Positions 13,501 through 25,590 of a stretch of DNA of 64,000 bases are shown one piece after another (within the stretch, counting starts at the first letter, position 1; the number at the start of each line of letters is the position of its first letter). The translations under genes and the position numbers were made by a program. The notes below the pieces were generated by a model, which was given only the letters and a program-made list of their open reading frames with translations, did no database searches and had not been told where the DNA came from. The stretch is from Gentiana macrophylla. Taxonomy: Eukaryota; Streptophyta; Magnoliopsida; Gentianales; Gentianaceae. Location: positions 185,753,333-185,817,332 of the forward strand of contig CM047805.1 in NCBI GenBank assembly GCA_026214975.1. Direction: 5' to 3'.

Positions 13501-13705
13501 TACAAATTACCTCCGATACCAAACATGTAGAAACGCAATGATAGGAGTTCACCGGTTCGATTCTCTTCTGAGACGCCATGTTGAAGGAGCTCTTGGTTTG
13601 GCCTTACCACTGAGTAAGAGTTAAACTCTGTAGGCACGACCCGGGCCGAATTCCGGATTAGTCGGACCAGTGAGTTCCGGATACCGGAGGCTTTAAGCAA
13701 AATAA
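13501..13705 (+). repeat. SINE-like repeat with B box (copy A)
   Basis: The segment contains a pol III B-box-like GGTTCGATTCTC (13555-13566). It ends with GGATTAGTCGGACCAGTG and TTCCGGATACCGGAGGCTTT. This 3' end resembles that of plant tRNA-derived SINEs of the TS type, which end AGTCGGGC...CCGGACACCGG before an A/T tail. The A box is unclear and no target duplication was found. The counterpart is 56461-56650. Confidence 0.4.
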
Positions 13706-14306
13706 AAAATAAAACGCCAATGATAGCGTTGTTATTTTTCATTTATTAAAGGAAATTGTGAGTAGCATTACTGACAATCACTTTTTATTTACAAATGAAC
13801 GATGCTGATAGTGGCATTCCTTTTCGTAAAATATAATCGTAATGCTCGAAATGTATTGTTACAATAAATTTATAATATATATTAATTGACGTCTTTTCGT
13901 CTTCATCTTCACGTTTAGTAATATGAAAAGACTTTGTCTAAAATTGACGAAAGGCTGTCTGGTTTAACGGTGGAGGAAAAGTTATACCAAGTGATATATA
14001 TTAGAGTTTTTTATTTTTAATTTTTTTATCATAATACATTTTTATCATTTGTGAGAAGTTATAAATAAATTATTGTAATATATGTGATTTGATACAATTT
14101 TAATACAATGGTTGTATCGTAAAAGTTGTCAAAATTAATTATTAATGCCTTCCGGAGAAGGAAAAAGATACTTTAATGGGTTTATTTTTATTTTTTTGAG
14201 AAGTTTAATGGGTTTATTAGGTAGGCAGAAATGCTGTTTTGTATTTAGTGTCATATGAGTTAACCTATTAATATATAAAAATAAATTGTATTCATAGAAC
14301 AACTAA

Positions 14307-14375
14307 TCCGCTGTAGCACTTGGCAATTCAACAGACCTGAAATCATTGAATCCGGGTTCAAATCCCGGCAGCGGA
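14307..14375 (+). tRNA. tRNA-Glu-like sequence (copy 4)
   Basis: This is one of the best preserved copies at 69 nt. Acceptor halves TCCGCTG and CAGCGGA pair perfectly. The T-arm CCGGG-TTCAAAT-CCCGG is perfect and contains the B box GGTTCAAATCC. The A-box-like region is TAGCACTTGG. The middle part (CAGACCTGAAATCATTG) does not form a clear 5-bp anticodon stem. An ATTTTTTTT run follows at once. The duplicate is at 57251-57317. Confidence 0.6.
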
Positions 14376-15247
14376 AATTTTTTTTCAATGCGTCTCGGTT
14401 TAGTAAAAAAAAAAAAAGAAATTGGTCTTGGTTTAGTAAAGAAAAAAAATAATAATTGGTGAGACACAATCAAAATACCACGAAATCCAAAGAGGACGAG
14501 TAATTTCACCATGTCATTAGTTTACGAAATGTCTTGGACCATAGTAAAATTTGTGCAAACTGATAGAACAAAAATTCACAATAACACGAAAAAACAATTT
14601 TTTTTGGTAGGGAAGAAAAAACAATTGAGGATACCACAGTTTACATCATTTAATTTATTGTTCTTCATTCATAGCTCAAAACCGTGAATTTAAAGGTAAA
14701 ATTGATGGCATTATTTATGGTAGATTAGTTACAAGTGCTTGTCAACCTTGCATTTTCTATAAAAAGTGGAGTCCAGCCCAAATGACTCTATTGTCACGTT
14801 CCTGGTTTGTGAAAAATGTAAATTGAATGTTATGTTTCAGTGGTCTAATCTGAAGAGGTAATACACGCATTTCTTTGCTGAGATAAGTCAATACATGGTA
14901 TCGAACTCCACATTTCATCTCAAAGACTATTGTCATTATATTACTCTTGTCGACCTTTTTACCACTAAACTATGCCATTAGGGTGTAACATTGCAGTTTC
15001 TAGATGACTAATGAGGTGTGATATTTTGATACTTTTAGAGTCTATAATGTTCATACTAAAACCATTCTTCATGCATTTTGGGACCGTGTGGCCTAACGGT
15101 GTCTAGCTTTCATCATCGTGCTCACACTTTTCATCATTTGTTCAATTTTTTGATATAATATGTTTGTTTGTTTTTAGTAGGTGCAGATATATATATTGTT
15201 TCTTTGAGTAACGTGTTTTTCAAGGCTTAATAGCCATAGTAAATGAA
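14376..15247. other. Non-coding spacer downstream of tRNA-like copy 4
   Basis: No gene is seen. From about 14780 the sequence matches 57354-57815 in block B. The part around 14890-15110 is also distantly similar to the segments downstream of tRNA-like copies 5 and 6 (29400-29990, 30380-30880), for example in the phrase on a dominant 'TATTTTG..ACTTT...GTTTATGATGTTCAT' layout. The tRNA-like sequence therefore travels with a longer unit. Confidence 0.5.
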
Positions 15248-15252
15248 TACCA

Positions 15253-15661
15253 TGATAGAAAAACGATAGATTCAGATTACCTGAATAAGCGGAAGCGGAA
15301 GAAATCAACAGGACCGTTCCTACATCCATTGTTATTCGACTCGCCTCGCTTTGCCGCCAGATTCAAACCCTAGAATGTGTAAAGAAGAACTCCATACGCA
15401 TACAGGTGGTGGCATATGGTGCTATTAGGTCTATGCCTATTTTCTATATGATCATCAACCGATGGTACACAGCAAATATATATATAGGCAAGACTAGGGA
15501 CCTAAAGCATATGGAATATTCCGGAGTGAAAACCCTAACCATCATAGGTTTTCCCATAATACCCTTAATTAGATAATAAACCAATAATTTATTTACCAAC
15601 ATAATTATTAATAACTTAAGGGCCACATATAATTATCTTTTACTAAATGATAATTCTTACA
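15253..15661 (-). repeat. 3' LTR (sense) of the copia-type element
   Basis: On the plus strand it starts TGATAGAAAAACGATAG and ends GATAATTCTTACA; in sense it reads TGTAAG...TATCA. It is followed to the right by the complement of the polypurine tract. An incidental 60-codon frame (15444-15626) is shared with the other LTR and is not a gene. Confidence 0.9.
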
Positions 15662-16257
15662 TTCTCCCACTTGGCCCGAAAAGTTATGTCGGCACATCAT
15701 TAATGAGTGACAACGAATTTGCATGCTCAAAATGTCACTCTTTTGGTTTATTAACACAACTTCAACCGATCAATACTAACACAAGAACTATGGCGGTTAT
15801 GCTCAATAAAAACAAACACTCCCTTCCAAAATTACAATGTGCAATATCAACCAGCCAAGTAAACATTTTATGAATGAACTAATCAAAATGTCATTCTGGT
15901 CCCTGAATCCAAATGGATTCACTCATACATGAACTCGGTGCACTTTCATGTAATTGCTACATCACTATGATGTCTATTTTGACAAATTTCAGAGAATTCA
16001 GACAAAGCATCTTTATGTGTCAATAAGTCAAATATGAGTACAATATGATTGTGAAATTTGTGAGATAACATAAGCCGGCAAAATACACAATCTATATTCT
16101 CATATTATTCCACTTACTTGACACTCGTCTTATAGCTAGCTTACCTCTGACAACGTGTCCCATAAATGTCGATTTGCTAATTTCATCATCAGAATCATTC
16201 CTCATATGAGTGAGGATGCGATGTGTCAAAAATTTGGCAAGAAGCAGCATCGACCAA

Positions 16258-18070
16258 TGTTAAGGGTGATTTTATACGTTTTATAAGGATATATTTTATA
16301 TCAATATTCCCCATATGTGGATGTTTTTCATAGAAATCGAGCTTTATATTGAAATATTGAGCAAGTGATGTTTTTAATGGGTTAGTTGCAAACTTGTATG
16401 ATTTATGTGTAAAATTGATGGTTTTATATTGATTTGGAAGATACTACATTTTGCAATATGTTTGATGACTTGTAGGTACACAATTCCGGCTTGGAAAAGG
16501 ATTTGGAAGGTGTCAAAATCGGATTTGAAGTGAAGGAAAGAGATAAAGATAGAAAAATTAGATTTAGAAGACCAAACTGGCGTTTACTTTGTTGGATTCC
16601 GAGTAGTGACGACCTTGCAACGCAGTTCTTGATATGATAACAACCGATTTTACTCTGGACCTCAAGAGAAGCGTTGTAGGGCTTCAAGAGAGGATTCTAC
16701 AGGATTTTGAATCACTCCATTCCGACTTACGAGGCCCGAGATATGAGCGTTACAAGTTTAGATGATGTTGCTGAAAATAGTGAACGAGCGTCCGACCTTA
16801 TGGACGGGCGTCCGGCACCGTTACTGTAGCAACCGCCTCTGATTTTCTATAAATAGCAGCAGCTTTTCAACCTAATATCATACCATATCGAATTTTACAC
16901 ACAAAGCAATGAAGAAGAACACCTTATTTTACGAGGCTTCAGGGCGGTCACCCGAGCCTTGTGCTCGGGTGATCGGGGTTAGATTAGGTTTTATTTTTCG
17001 CTTCGTTTTCTTTTCTTGTTCGAATTATGATGAAGGCTTGGAGCTTTCATCCATGGAGCAGCCATGGAGACTGTTTTTCGCAGCACTTTAATTTCAGTTC
17101 ATGGATGATTTTGTAAGTTTTAATTATAATTGTTTCGTTTCCTATGTTTATTTGTATCGTGCAATTTTATATCGAAAGATGATTGTATGGTTTGATGCTA
17201 CCGTATGACGGAAGTCGGTGTAGTTTAGATCACCGTAGGAAAGTTTGGATTTTTAATCTATACTTAACGGAAGTTCGTAGGTTAAATATCTAGGTTTACG
17301 AGAGAACCACAATTTAATTAATTCGATGCAAGATTATCTTAGATTGGAATTGAAGGATATCACCGTTACCGGAAAGATGAGATGGTTCATGTGTTTATTT
17401 CATTACGTTGTTCTTGTTCTCTTTCATGTTTTGTATGCTTTATGTTAATCGAATTTAGATAACGGAAGTTAATAGATTCACTAGATTATCGTGAGGGAGA
17501 TTGACAATAATTATTCCAACAAGCGGAAGTTGAGGATAATGTTGTTAGGTTAGATTCAATCCATATCTTTGATTTGTATCGATATTAGTCAAGACCGGAA
17601 GGAAAACTAATTAATGGCGTGATAAATCGGAAGAGGAAACGCTTCATTAGAAAAGATAATAATCCAAGATAACTAATGAATGAATGTTTGTCTATCTGAC
17701 TGATTTCGGTGGGGTGATGGTTGTTGGGAATAGGTTGATCATGGTTTGTTTATGTTTGTTCAGTTATTAGTTAGTTTTACTGTTTTCGTAGATGTAGTTT
17801 TATTTATTTTGTCCGCAATTATATTTCCCGGCTTTGGATTAACAATCCCCGTCCGCTTATTTTTCCGTTCTAGTTTAGGTTTAGGTTTAGTTAATAAAGA
17901 AGAATTAATTAGATTAGATTCAACATCCCTTTTCCCTGAGGATCGATACCCGTACTTATCCAACTTTACTAGCAACTACCCGGTATTCGGCCGGTTAGGA
18001 GGTAGTTTTGCATGGTAGTATAGGTTTTATAAATTTTCTTTTGTTTTAATGATGCAAAATCCCCCCAACA
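16258..18070 (+). repeat. Solo LTR, family 1, nested in the copia-type element
   Basis: A 1813-bp LTR starting TGTTAAGGGTGATTTT and ending ATCCCCCCAACA is flanked by the 5-bp duplication ACCAA (16253-16257, 18071-18075). It is related to the LTRs at 36878 and 41454. A TATA box (CTATAAATA, about 16847) lies about 30 bp downstream of paired GAACGAGCGTCC and GGACGGGCGTCCGG motifs (16782-16814). With no internal region, it is the product of unequal recombination between the two LTRs of an element. Confidence 0.9.
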
Positions 18071-19661
18071 ACCAACAACCATAGGCCAAAACTCATAAAG
18101 CCTGTGTCTTAACTACACAAAATTTTCGGTTATTAAAAATGAGCTACTCTAATCAATACACAAGTTCACCTTTAAAGGTAGTTGATGCAAGCTTAACGAG
18201 ATCCTGACATAGATGATCTCATTGAACCTCTTATATCGATATGAGATTCACCAAAATCATACAACATATACTTTAAAGGAAACTATTTATCATAAGTATA
18301 GCTCTAACAAAATATGGTTAATACTCCCACCGGTCGAAAACATCATTACAATGTAAACCAAGATAACAAATCGTGAAGCTTATAAAATCCATATAAATAC
18401 TTGCTAACCAAAACAATTATTCAATTGCTTTTGTTCTCCAACACATGTTGTGTACATTTCAGTGGTTAATCACACAAATGACAACCACTATAATGGTTAA
18501 ATAAACCATATTTCTATCATGAGCTACAATCAACAAAACGGGCACAAAATTCTTCAGTAACTGCCTCATAGAGAAAATTCTCAACAACAAATCTAGCATT
18601 ATTTTGCTCATCATGACAAGAATGAGTTCCCAAGTGATTTATTCAATCATCAATATGGAACTCTATAATGAATAACAAAAGACTAGTACAAACATGAATT
18701 TTCTCAGGATGTAACAATGCTCACAATATAATAATGTTCATAAGACCTAATTCATCCAACCAATTGTCAGATAGATTAATGCACACAACTCAAATAGAAT
18801 CAGGTTTTAATAATCGAGAAATTTACTCTCACTGTTTTACGTAATTAGTGGTTTGTAAATGAGTAGATACCATATATGATTGTCCTCAACATGTGATCAA
18901 TCTATAAGTGACTCTCTTAATATGAAGTATAACATATTCCATTTAGAATCAATTAAGCTTCTTCAATGAAATGCAGAATGATGCAATTCACCTTATTATT
19001 AATCACTTAGAACAATCACTCTCACTCAATTAGCATTTCCCAAAATCCTTATGGTTTCTAACTTCACATTATGTTAGAATATGTGATCAAGCTCTTCCGA
19101 TTCCAATGAATCTATCAAAATATCTATTTGCATATGAACACTTCATTTGACCAAAATTACATATCAAGAGTCATAAACTCTAGTCACACCAAGGTCAAAT
19201 CCGAATGTGTAATGTTTCAACATGATTCTTTCCACAACATAATGTTGTCAAAATGACAACCTTGAAGAGAATCTAACAATATTACACAATGTTCAAATAA
19301 ATTTTAACTCCTTAGGATACTAATAAATGTCATTTTTGACGGGATTCTCCCACTCAATCACACGATGGTACAAATAAGTGTGATTGGATCATTCAAGGAG
19401 AAAATGACATATATTTTTCCTGCCATAAATGTCTTTTGTTCTATACTATCATAAATAGCATATTTTACCCTCAGCCATAAAAACTTTGTGGACAATATAA
19501 GCTTTAGTAAGGATAAGAAGCCACAATAATGGATGATATCAAAAAATGAGACGAATACTCAAGCCATCCAAAATATTGAACAAAGACACTAACTATATCA
19601 TGATCTCATCTAAAATTCGACATAATGAGTAAATTTAATGGTTTGCCCTATACAAACCCGA

Positions 19662-21138
19662 TGTTAAGGGTCAATTTGTAGTGTTTTATAAGGATATATT
19701 TTATATCAATTTCCCCCATATATGGATGTTTTTCGTAGAATTCGAGCTTATAATCGATTAATTGAGCAAATGACATTTTGAATAGTTAAAATGCAAAATC
19801 GAGTAAATATCGTGGTTTTATTATCTATTTTGTATGGTTTTACGTTTTGCTCGGTTTTGTCATCTTTTAGGTGCACAAATGTGGAATGGAAGAGGTCTAA
19901 ATGATGTTTGATTGAAGATTAAAGTGGAAAGAAAGAGATACAAGAGGATAAAGAGATGAAATAAAGCTTGGGAAAATCCCGAAAACGACTAAATAATACG
20001 ACGGGCTAGTCAAAAAGGCGTCAAGAAGAAGAGTCCTTAATGAAAGTTGTAGAGTTTTCCGAGAGCTTTTTTATGACGTTCGGATACTCAAGATATGAAT
20101 TTTAGAAGTTTTACACCAATAATTCCACACGCAATTTAAAGCGGCGCCACTTTAGCTTCCTTATAAATATGCGCATGATCAACCCTAATTTTAATAAAAT
20201 TCATTCACCATAAATCACAAAGAGCGTAGCGGCACTCGAGAGGGCAATTCAAGGCGGTCACCCGAGCCTTGTGCTCGGGTGATCCGGTTTAGATTAGGAT
20301 GTCGCTTTTTCTTCCGTTTTCGATTCATGGATTCAATCATGTACCAAACTACGTGAGTTTATTTATTTAATTTATTCAGTCCTTATTCGTTTTTTTGTGA
20401 TCTTTTAATTCATGTTGTATCGTTCTATGATTTTGATGCTATGATGTGAATTAGATCGAGAGATCAGTTTGCTATTGATGTTTACAACATACGGAAGTTG
20501 CGTAAACTAGATCACCATAGAAAGATAGGATTTTTAATCATTAATGATGACAAATTAATCGATTAATTATCTAGGTTGTTAGATTCTAAAATACGAGAGT
20601 TAACTCAATCTACACCTTCGCTTTGTATGGAATATTGGTCTCAACATTCTAGAGGAGAGATCGATAATTGAATTCACTACTGAGTAGGATTTCATAGCTT
20701 GAGAATACGGATTCACTAAGAGAGATTAGAGATTTGTATCTCGTGTAAAGTGAAAAACCACAATTTGAATTGAAATTATGAGATGAACTAGATTGAAATC
20801 ACTTGGTTTGTGCAATCGCTTGATCCCATGTATCTTTAGTTTAGCTTATTCTTTTATAGTTCGTAGTTTAGCTTTAGTTTACGCTTTTATGATTTCCTGG
20901 CTTTGGATAACAATCCTCCGTCCAGTTATTTTTCCGTTCTAGTTTAGGTTTAGGTTTAGTTAATAAAGAAGAATTAATTAGATTAGATTCAACATCCCTT
21001 TTCCCTGAGGATCGATACCCGTACTTATCCAACTTTACTAGCAACTACCCGGTATTCGGCCGGTTAGGAGGTAGTTTTGCATGGTAGTATAGGTTTATAA
21101 ATTTTCTTTTGTTTTAATGATGCAAAATCTCCCCAACA
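19662..21138 (+). repeat. Solo LTR, family 1 variant, nested in the copia-type element
   Basis: A 1477-bp LTR starting TGTTAAGGGTCAATTTG and ending CTCCCCAACA is flanked by the duplication CCCGA (19657-19661, 21139-21143). The 3' third is almost identical to that of the solo LTR at 16258. The upstream half is diverged, lacks the paired palindromic motifs, and has a TATA-like TTATAAATA near 20162. Confidence 0.9.
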
Positions 21139-21143
21139 CCCGA

Positions 21144-24100
21144 CAAACTCAAGTCATGGTGATAAATAAAGCTATTAAGCCATACAACCCACCACAACTT
21201 TAGTTTACCTTAGAGAAGTATATCGCCACTTCATATGTCAAAACAGTGATATATTCATTAATGTCAACTATCTAATGTAGGTTAGACATAACTTAAGAGG
21301 CTATCATGCTCCACAGAATATAGATTTGAAATCTTAAGTTGAGCACGAGAGATTCACTATCCAAAAGATGATAGCCTCATAATTTCATCTAATGGTGAAA
21401 ATTTGACCTACGTACAATTGACATTATGAAGTAAAGATCTGAAACACTTCACCTAATATCACAACTAAATATGAGATCTAACACATAGCAATTTCCGTAC
21501 CATGAGATAACATACTTTAATGTCCCTAACCAAAACTAATAGGAACAAGATTACCTCTAAGTGTAATTTCTTAAAATGAGACAATACGATATTACTTATA
21601 TGTCTCACAAAATTCACTCATCATGCTAGAATACAAATGATCAAATACACTATAGACCACGTGTTTCTCTATGTTCATAAAATTATGAACACTCTGAACA
21701 TGACAAATGTATTTAATTACACTATCACAAATAGAAATCACCCAAGACCATAGGAAAATCATAATATTAGTAATCCAAAATGATCTACAAACCAACACTA
21801 ATAACCCAATTTCTATTATGAGAAGTACATACTGAACAATTTTATTATATGTCATTGAGGACAACTCTAACATTAGGGTGGTCAAAATAAACTTTATCCT
21901 TAATGGAAATGCATTTCAAAAATGGTTTAATTTTATTTTAAGAGCACCAACATAAGCGATTGATTCGCTAAAATGCTCATAAATCAACCCATCAGTTGAT
22001 AAATGTGATTCCGTAGTGAGTGGTGGAGCACCCATACGAATTACAAGATCCTGACCAATGCATTCCAAAATCAATCATATGAGTTGCCTTAGACAGAATC
22101 AACCAATGTTAATTCGATTAAAAGTAAATTTACGGCCTTCCCGTGGGTAAAGGTTTGTAATCACTACATAAATTTACTATCATAAATAATAAGACTGGAG
22201 AATTAATCAGATATAGAGTGAGACCATCTGCACTGTGGGCATAAGATAAATCTCCTCATCTTTATGCTAATTTCCATCTTATTTCAATTAGTCTCATAAA
22301 GATAATTGCCTCCCTGTGGGGCCGGGCATTATCTGAATGAACCAATTGGTCCGAAATGTATGAGTCACTCATGTAATCACTAAACATTATGTGATTAATC
22401 GCTGCATTACTTCTCATGCATTCCGGATGCTGTGGCTACTCCGAGAGATGCAAGAAAAGTAATATCTTAATGTGACACATACGGTTTGATTATATTGTCT
22501 CTCCATTTAATACAAACAATCAAACTACATTAATAACGATATGAAAAGACTACAACCTTAATTAATCAAACCAGTTAATTATTTGGTTCCACCAAATGCA
22601 CAAACAACATATGGTTCACTCATATATGTCAACCAACCCTTTAATTGTAGCTAAAATATGTATTAAATTGATCCCTAAACATGATGCGATCAATTATCGT
22701 CAATTTAATCACCATCAATATGTGATTAAGTCTTTTGTCAATCATTGAGCTGCTGTGGCTACACTCAAAATCGACCGTATGACATAACATATTTTAGAGT
22801 TACTAAATAAGGGTAAATACAAATGTATTTCTTATGTCGACACACCATTCAATTGAACCTTTTGTCAATTCAACTGAATATCGATGAATTTTCAATCACT
22901 CCACATAATATGATCAAAACTTTTATGCATCATCATGTCAGGCTGTTGTGGCTACACCCAACATTTGACACCATTGACATTCAAAATATTGACATCTTTA
23001 CAAAAGTCAACAAGATCTTATGTTGACATAAATATGTGCAATTTAATACTTAAATATGGTTCAAGTATGCATATCTTGTCACTTTATCCGTATATAACCT
23101 ACAGTCTTTCCAATCAACAAAATAAGCACATACAAAATGCGACTAATTAATAGTGCCAACATAAATAGGAAAGACAGATATATTTAATTAATTGGAAAAT
23201 GAATTGTGATCGATCTTTTACGCATTAGTATATATCACACGTTAAATGTGATAAAATATTATTCTATATGTGACACAATTAACTCAAATCAATCACTTTA
23301 CCCGAAGTTTTATATCCAAAATTTGATCATATATCAAATTTTAAGACCATCGAAATATGATACATAAAGAACGATCAATTAGTCTATACTAAATGTATAC
23401 ACAATTAAATAAAATAATGCATACTTAGGAGAGTCATGAATGGAACTTTTTTTTTGTTTTTTTGTTTTGACATTACCTCTCGAAACAATTTAATTATTTA
23501 ATAACAGATGGCAGCTAAAAGAACATGTACTAATCATGCTTGACTGATGGGCCGAACCATACCAGTTTATAAAATAGAACTCATATTGACAATGGTCCAC
23601 ATAATCAAAATAAAGAAATAATTATAACCATATTTTCCAGGTAGTGTCGGCCCATATCACATTCATAACCCTAAGGACTCCGACTTTCTCAAAAGGCTGC
23701 CGCTGGCGACACAAAACGCCACCATTATTAACCAATCCACAGTCATCATCTTCTTCTTTCCCTTATTATTATTATTATTATTTATTTATTTTATTTTTAT
23801 TTTTATTATCAGTACGAAGATGATGATAATACGGTGGCGAAAGCGGCTACCGATATAGCCATGACTAGGTCGTTGATACAACCGCGACCACCGTGACAGC
23901 AAAAACGGTGAACGGAAAGGGGTTTTGTGGTGTCAATCGGCTGAAGACAGCAGCAAGTCCGTCCCCTTCTTCTTCTTTTTTTTTTTTTTTTGGGTGACTG
24001 CCAATACAATTCTTATCCCAGGCGGCGGTGAAACTGAGTGCCAACGTGGCCTTCATATGGCCATCGATTCAGGCCTTCATATGGCCATCGATTCAGTCAC

Positions 24101-24423
24101 AGTCCCATAATACAAGGCAGCAACCGGAGTGATATGCAGACAGTCCGATGACTGATAGTGATACGGGTGCAATATGAGTAATATAATCAAGAAAATTGCT
24201 TTTATCTACTTACATCTCAGGGCAACAACAAAAGTGATTATATTGGTGCTACCAAATGCTGACTATGGTCACGGGAACGATTGGTATTTGTAAATTTGCA
24301 TTGATTCGGACTAAAAAATCAAACACATCAAATCTGCTTATCTTGAATATTGTTTCAAAACGAGATGAACAATATATACAGATTAATAGATCAATCAAAT
24401 CAAAATAACACGAATAATAGGTC
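21144..24423 (-). other. Non-coding interior of the copia-type element
   Basis: No gag-pol homology is seen in any frame. A motif close to GCTGTGGCTAC recurs at about 22430, 22752 and 22942, each time 40-80 bp after a variant of ATGTGATTAA. Short phrases such as TCCCTGTGGG also recur (about 22140 to 22320). At 24045-24092 a 24-bp unit containing CTTCATATGGCCATCGATTC is repeated twice in tandem. Several short T- and AT-runs are present. The arrangement suggests RNA-level signals rather than protein coding, but function is unknown. Confidence 0.6.
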
Positions 24424-24437
24424 GGCTCTGATACCAC
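24424..24437 (-). other. Primer-binding site (initiator tRNA-Met type)
   Basis: In sense the sequence reads TGTGGTATCAGAGCC directly inside the right LTR. TGGTATCAGAGC is complementary to the 3' end of plant initiator tRNA-Met, the usual copia primer. Its position fixes the element as antisense. Confidence 0.85.
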
Positions 24438-24438
24438 A

Positions 24439-24848
24439 TGATAGAAAAACGATAGATTCAGATTACCTGAATAAGCGGAAGCAGAAGAAATCAACAGGAC
24501 CGTTCCTACATCCATTGTTATTAGACTCCGCCTCGCCACGCCGCCAGATTCAAACCCTAGAAACGAAAAAGAAGAACTCCATACGCACAAATTGGCATAT
24601 GGTGCTATTAGGTCTATGCCTATTTTCTATATGATCACCAACCGACTGTGACATAATGCAGCCTATATATAAGCGCAAGACTAGGGACCTAAAGCATATG
24701 GAATATTCCGGAGTGAAAACCCTAACCATCATAGGTTTTCCCATAATACCCTTAATTAGATAATAAACCAATAATTTATTTACCAACATAATTATTAATA
24801 ACTTAAGGGCCACATATAATTATCTTTTACTAAATGATAATTCTTACA
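24439..24848 (-). repeat. 5' LTR (sense) of the copia-type element
   Basis: Matches 15253-15661 over its whole length with substitutions and small indels concentrated near 24515-24600. It ends GATAATTCTTACA just before the TACCA target duplication. Confidence 0.9.
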
Positions 24849-25217
24849 TACCACTCTTGCAATAAAATGGTTATAATCATTGTTCATACTATGTTGATTA
24901 ATACATATTTCATCACTATTAACTGTGTAAAACCACGTTGTGTTGTGTTATTTGTTGTGATAATTCTACCGTGACACTAAAATTTATGATACTAAATAGC
25001 CTAATTTCAGTGTAATAAACTACCATTAATCATACCACATTGTAATAAACTTTTCAGTGACAATGCAACAGCTTCAAAGAGTAAGACGTCCTAAGGAGGG
25101 CCTTTATTGATCCCAAAGGAATAACACACACACCACACACAAACAGATTGGTGTTTTTATGCTAAAAAGAAGAGAATCAAAGCATTTTAGTTGCTAATAA
25201 AATCTTGTCTCAGACTG

Positions 25218-25590
25218 TCAGACATCTCTGGCTAATCCAGATATATCGACTTCTCCATCAGTATTTCTTTCTTTCGCAGGATCTTCTTTTCTGGGATGAA
25301 CTTCGATGGGAATGCCCCTCCTCTTAGAAGGAGATGAAGAGCCACCACCATACATATCGGGTTCCCCAAACACACTAAAGAATCCATTTTTCATCTCTTC
25401 AGCTGCTTCAAATAGTTGCTTGAAACTGCCCAGAAAGTCACGTTCAATGGCTTCCATACCGCTGCGCAGACTTGGGAAGTTAAAGGGTTCATACTCCTCT
25501 GCTGATTTAAGAGCATTTGAACCTCCCAACATTTCCTGAGTGACATCTTCCTCAGTGTACTCTTTGTTGGATTGTATCATTTCAGTTGGC
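25218..25590 (-). pseudogene. Mal d 1-associated protein-like gene, orphan exon 2 (block A)
   Basis: This 373-bp exon encodes the same C-terminal residues as the complete gene at 58184-58556, ending in DISGLARDV and stop. It keeps the acceptor ACAG and the first base completing a split Arg codon. The intron continues to 26374, where homology stops and CDPK-derived sequence begins. Exon 1 and the promoter are absent, so no complete protein can be made. Preserved reading frame and near-identity to the intact gene show that the duplication is recent. Confidence 0.8.

Larger units (their letters stand above)
15253..24848 (-). mobile_element. Non-coding copia-type LTR retroelement with nested insertions
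   Basis: LTRs of 409-410 bp (15253-15661 and 24439-24848) are flanked by the 5-bp duplication TACCA (15248-15252, 24849-24853). The element is antisense. Its primer-binding site lies next to the right LTR (24424-24437; sense TGTGGTATCAGAGCC, matching initiator tRNA-Met). Its polypurine tract lies next to the left LTR (15662-15672; sense AAGTGGGAGAA). No gag or pol frame is recognisable in the interior, which is about 5.5 kb once two nested solo LTRs are removed. It is therefore a large non-autonomous derivative. The LTRs differ at a noticeable number of sites, so it is older than the other LTR elements here. Block B is empty at the corresponding site (57815). Confidence 0.9.

Noticed and set aside
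14307..14375. A functional tRNA-Glu gene
   Set aside because: The anticodon arm and D-arm are eroded and the length is below a normal tRNA, so it is called tRNA-like only.
15444..15626. Small protein gene repeated at 24550-24813
   Set aside because: The frame lies in both LTRs of the copia-type element and has no protein features.
17873..17892. TTTAGG repeats as an interstitial telomere
   Set aside because: Only three units of six bases, not the plant TTTAGGG. The same run is in the LTR at 20943, so it is part of the LTR.
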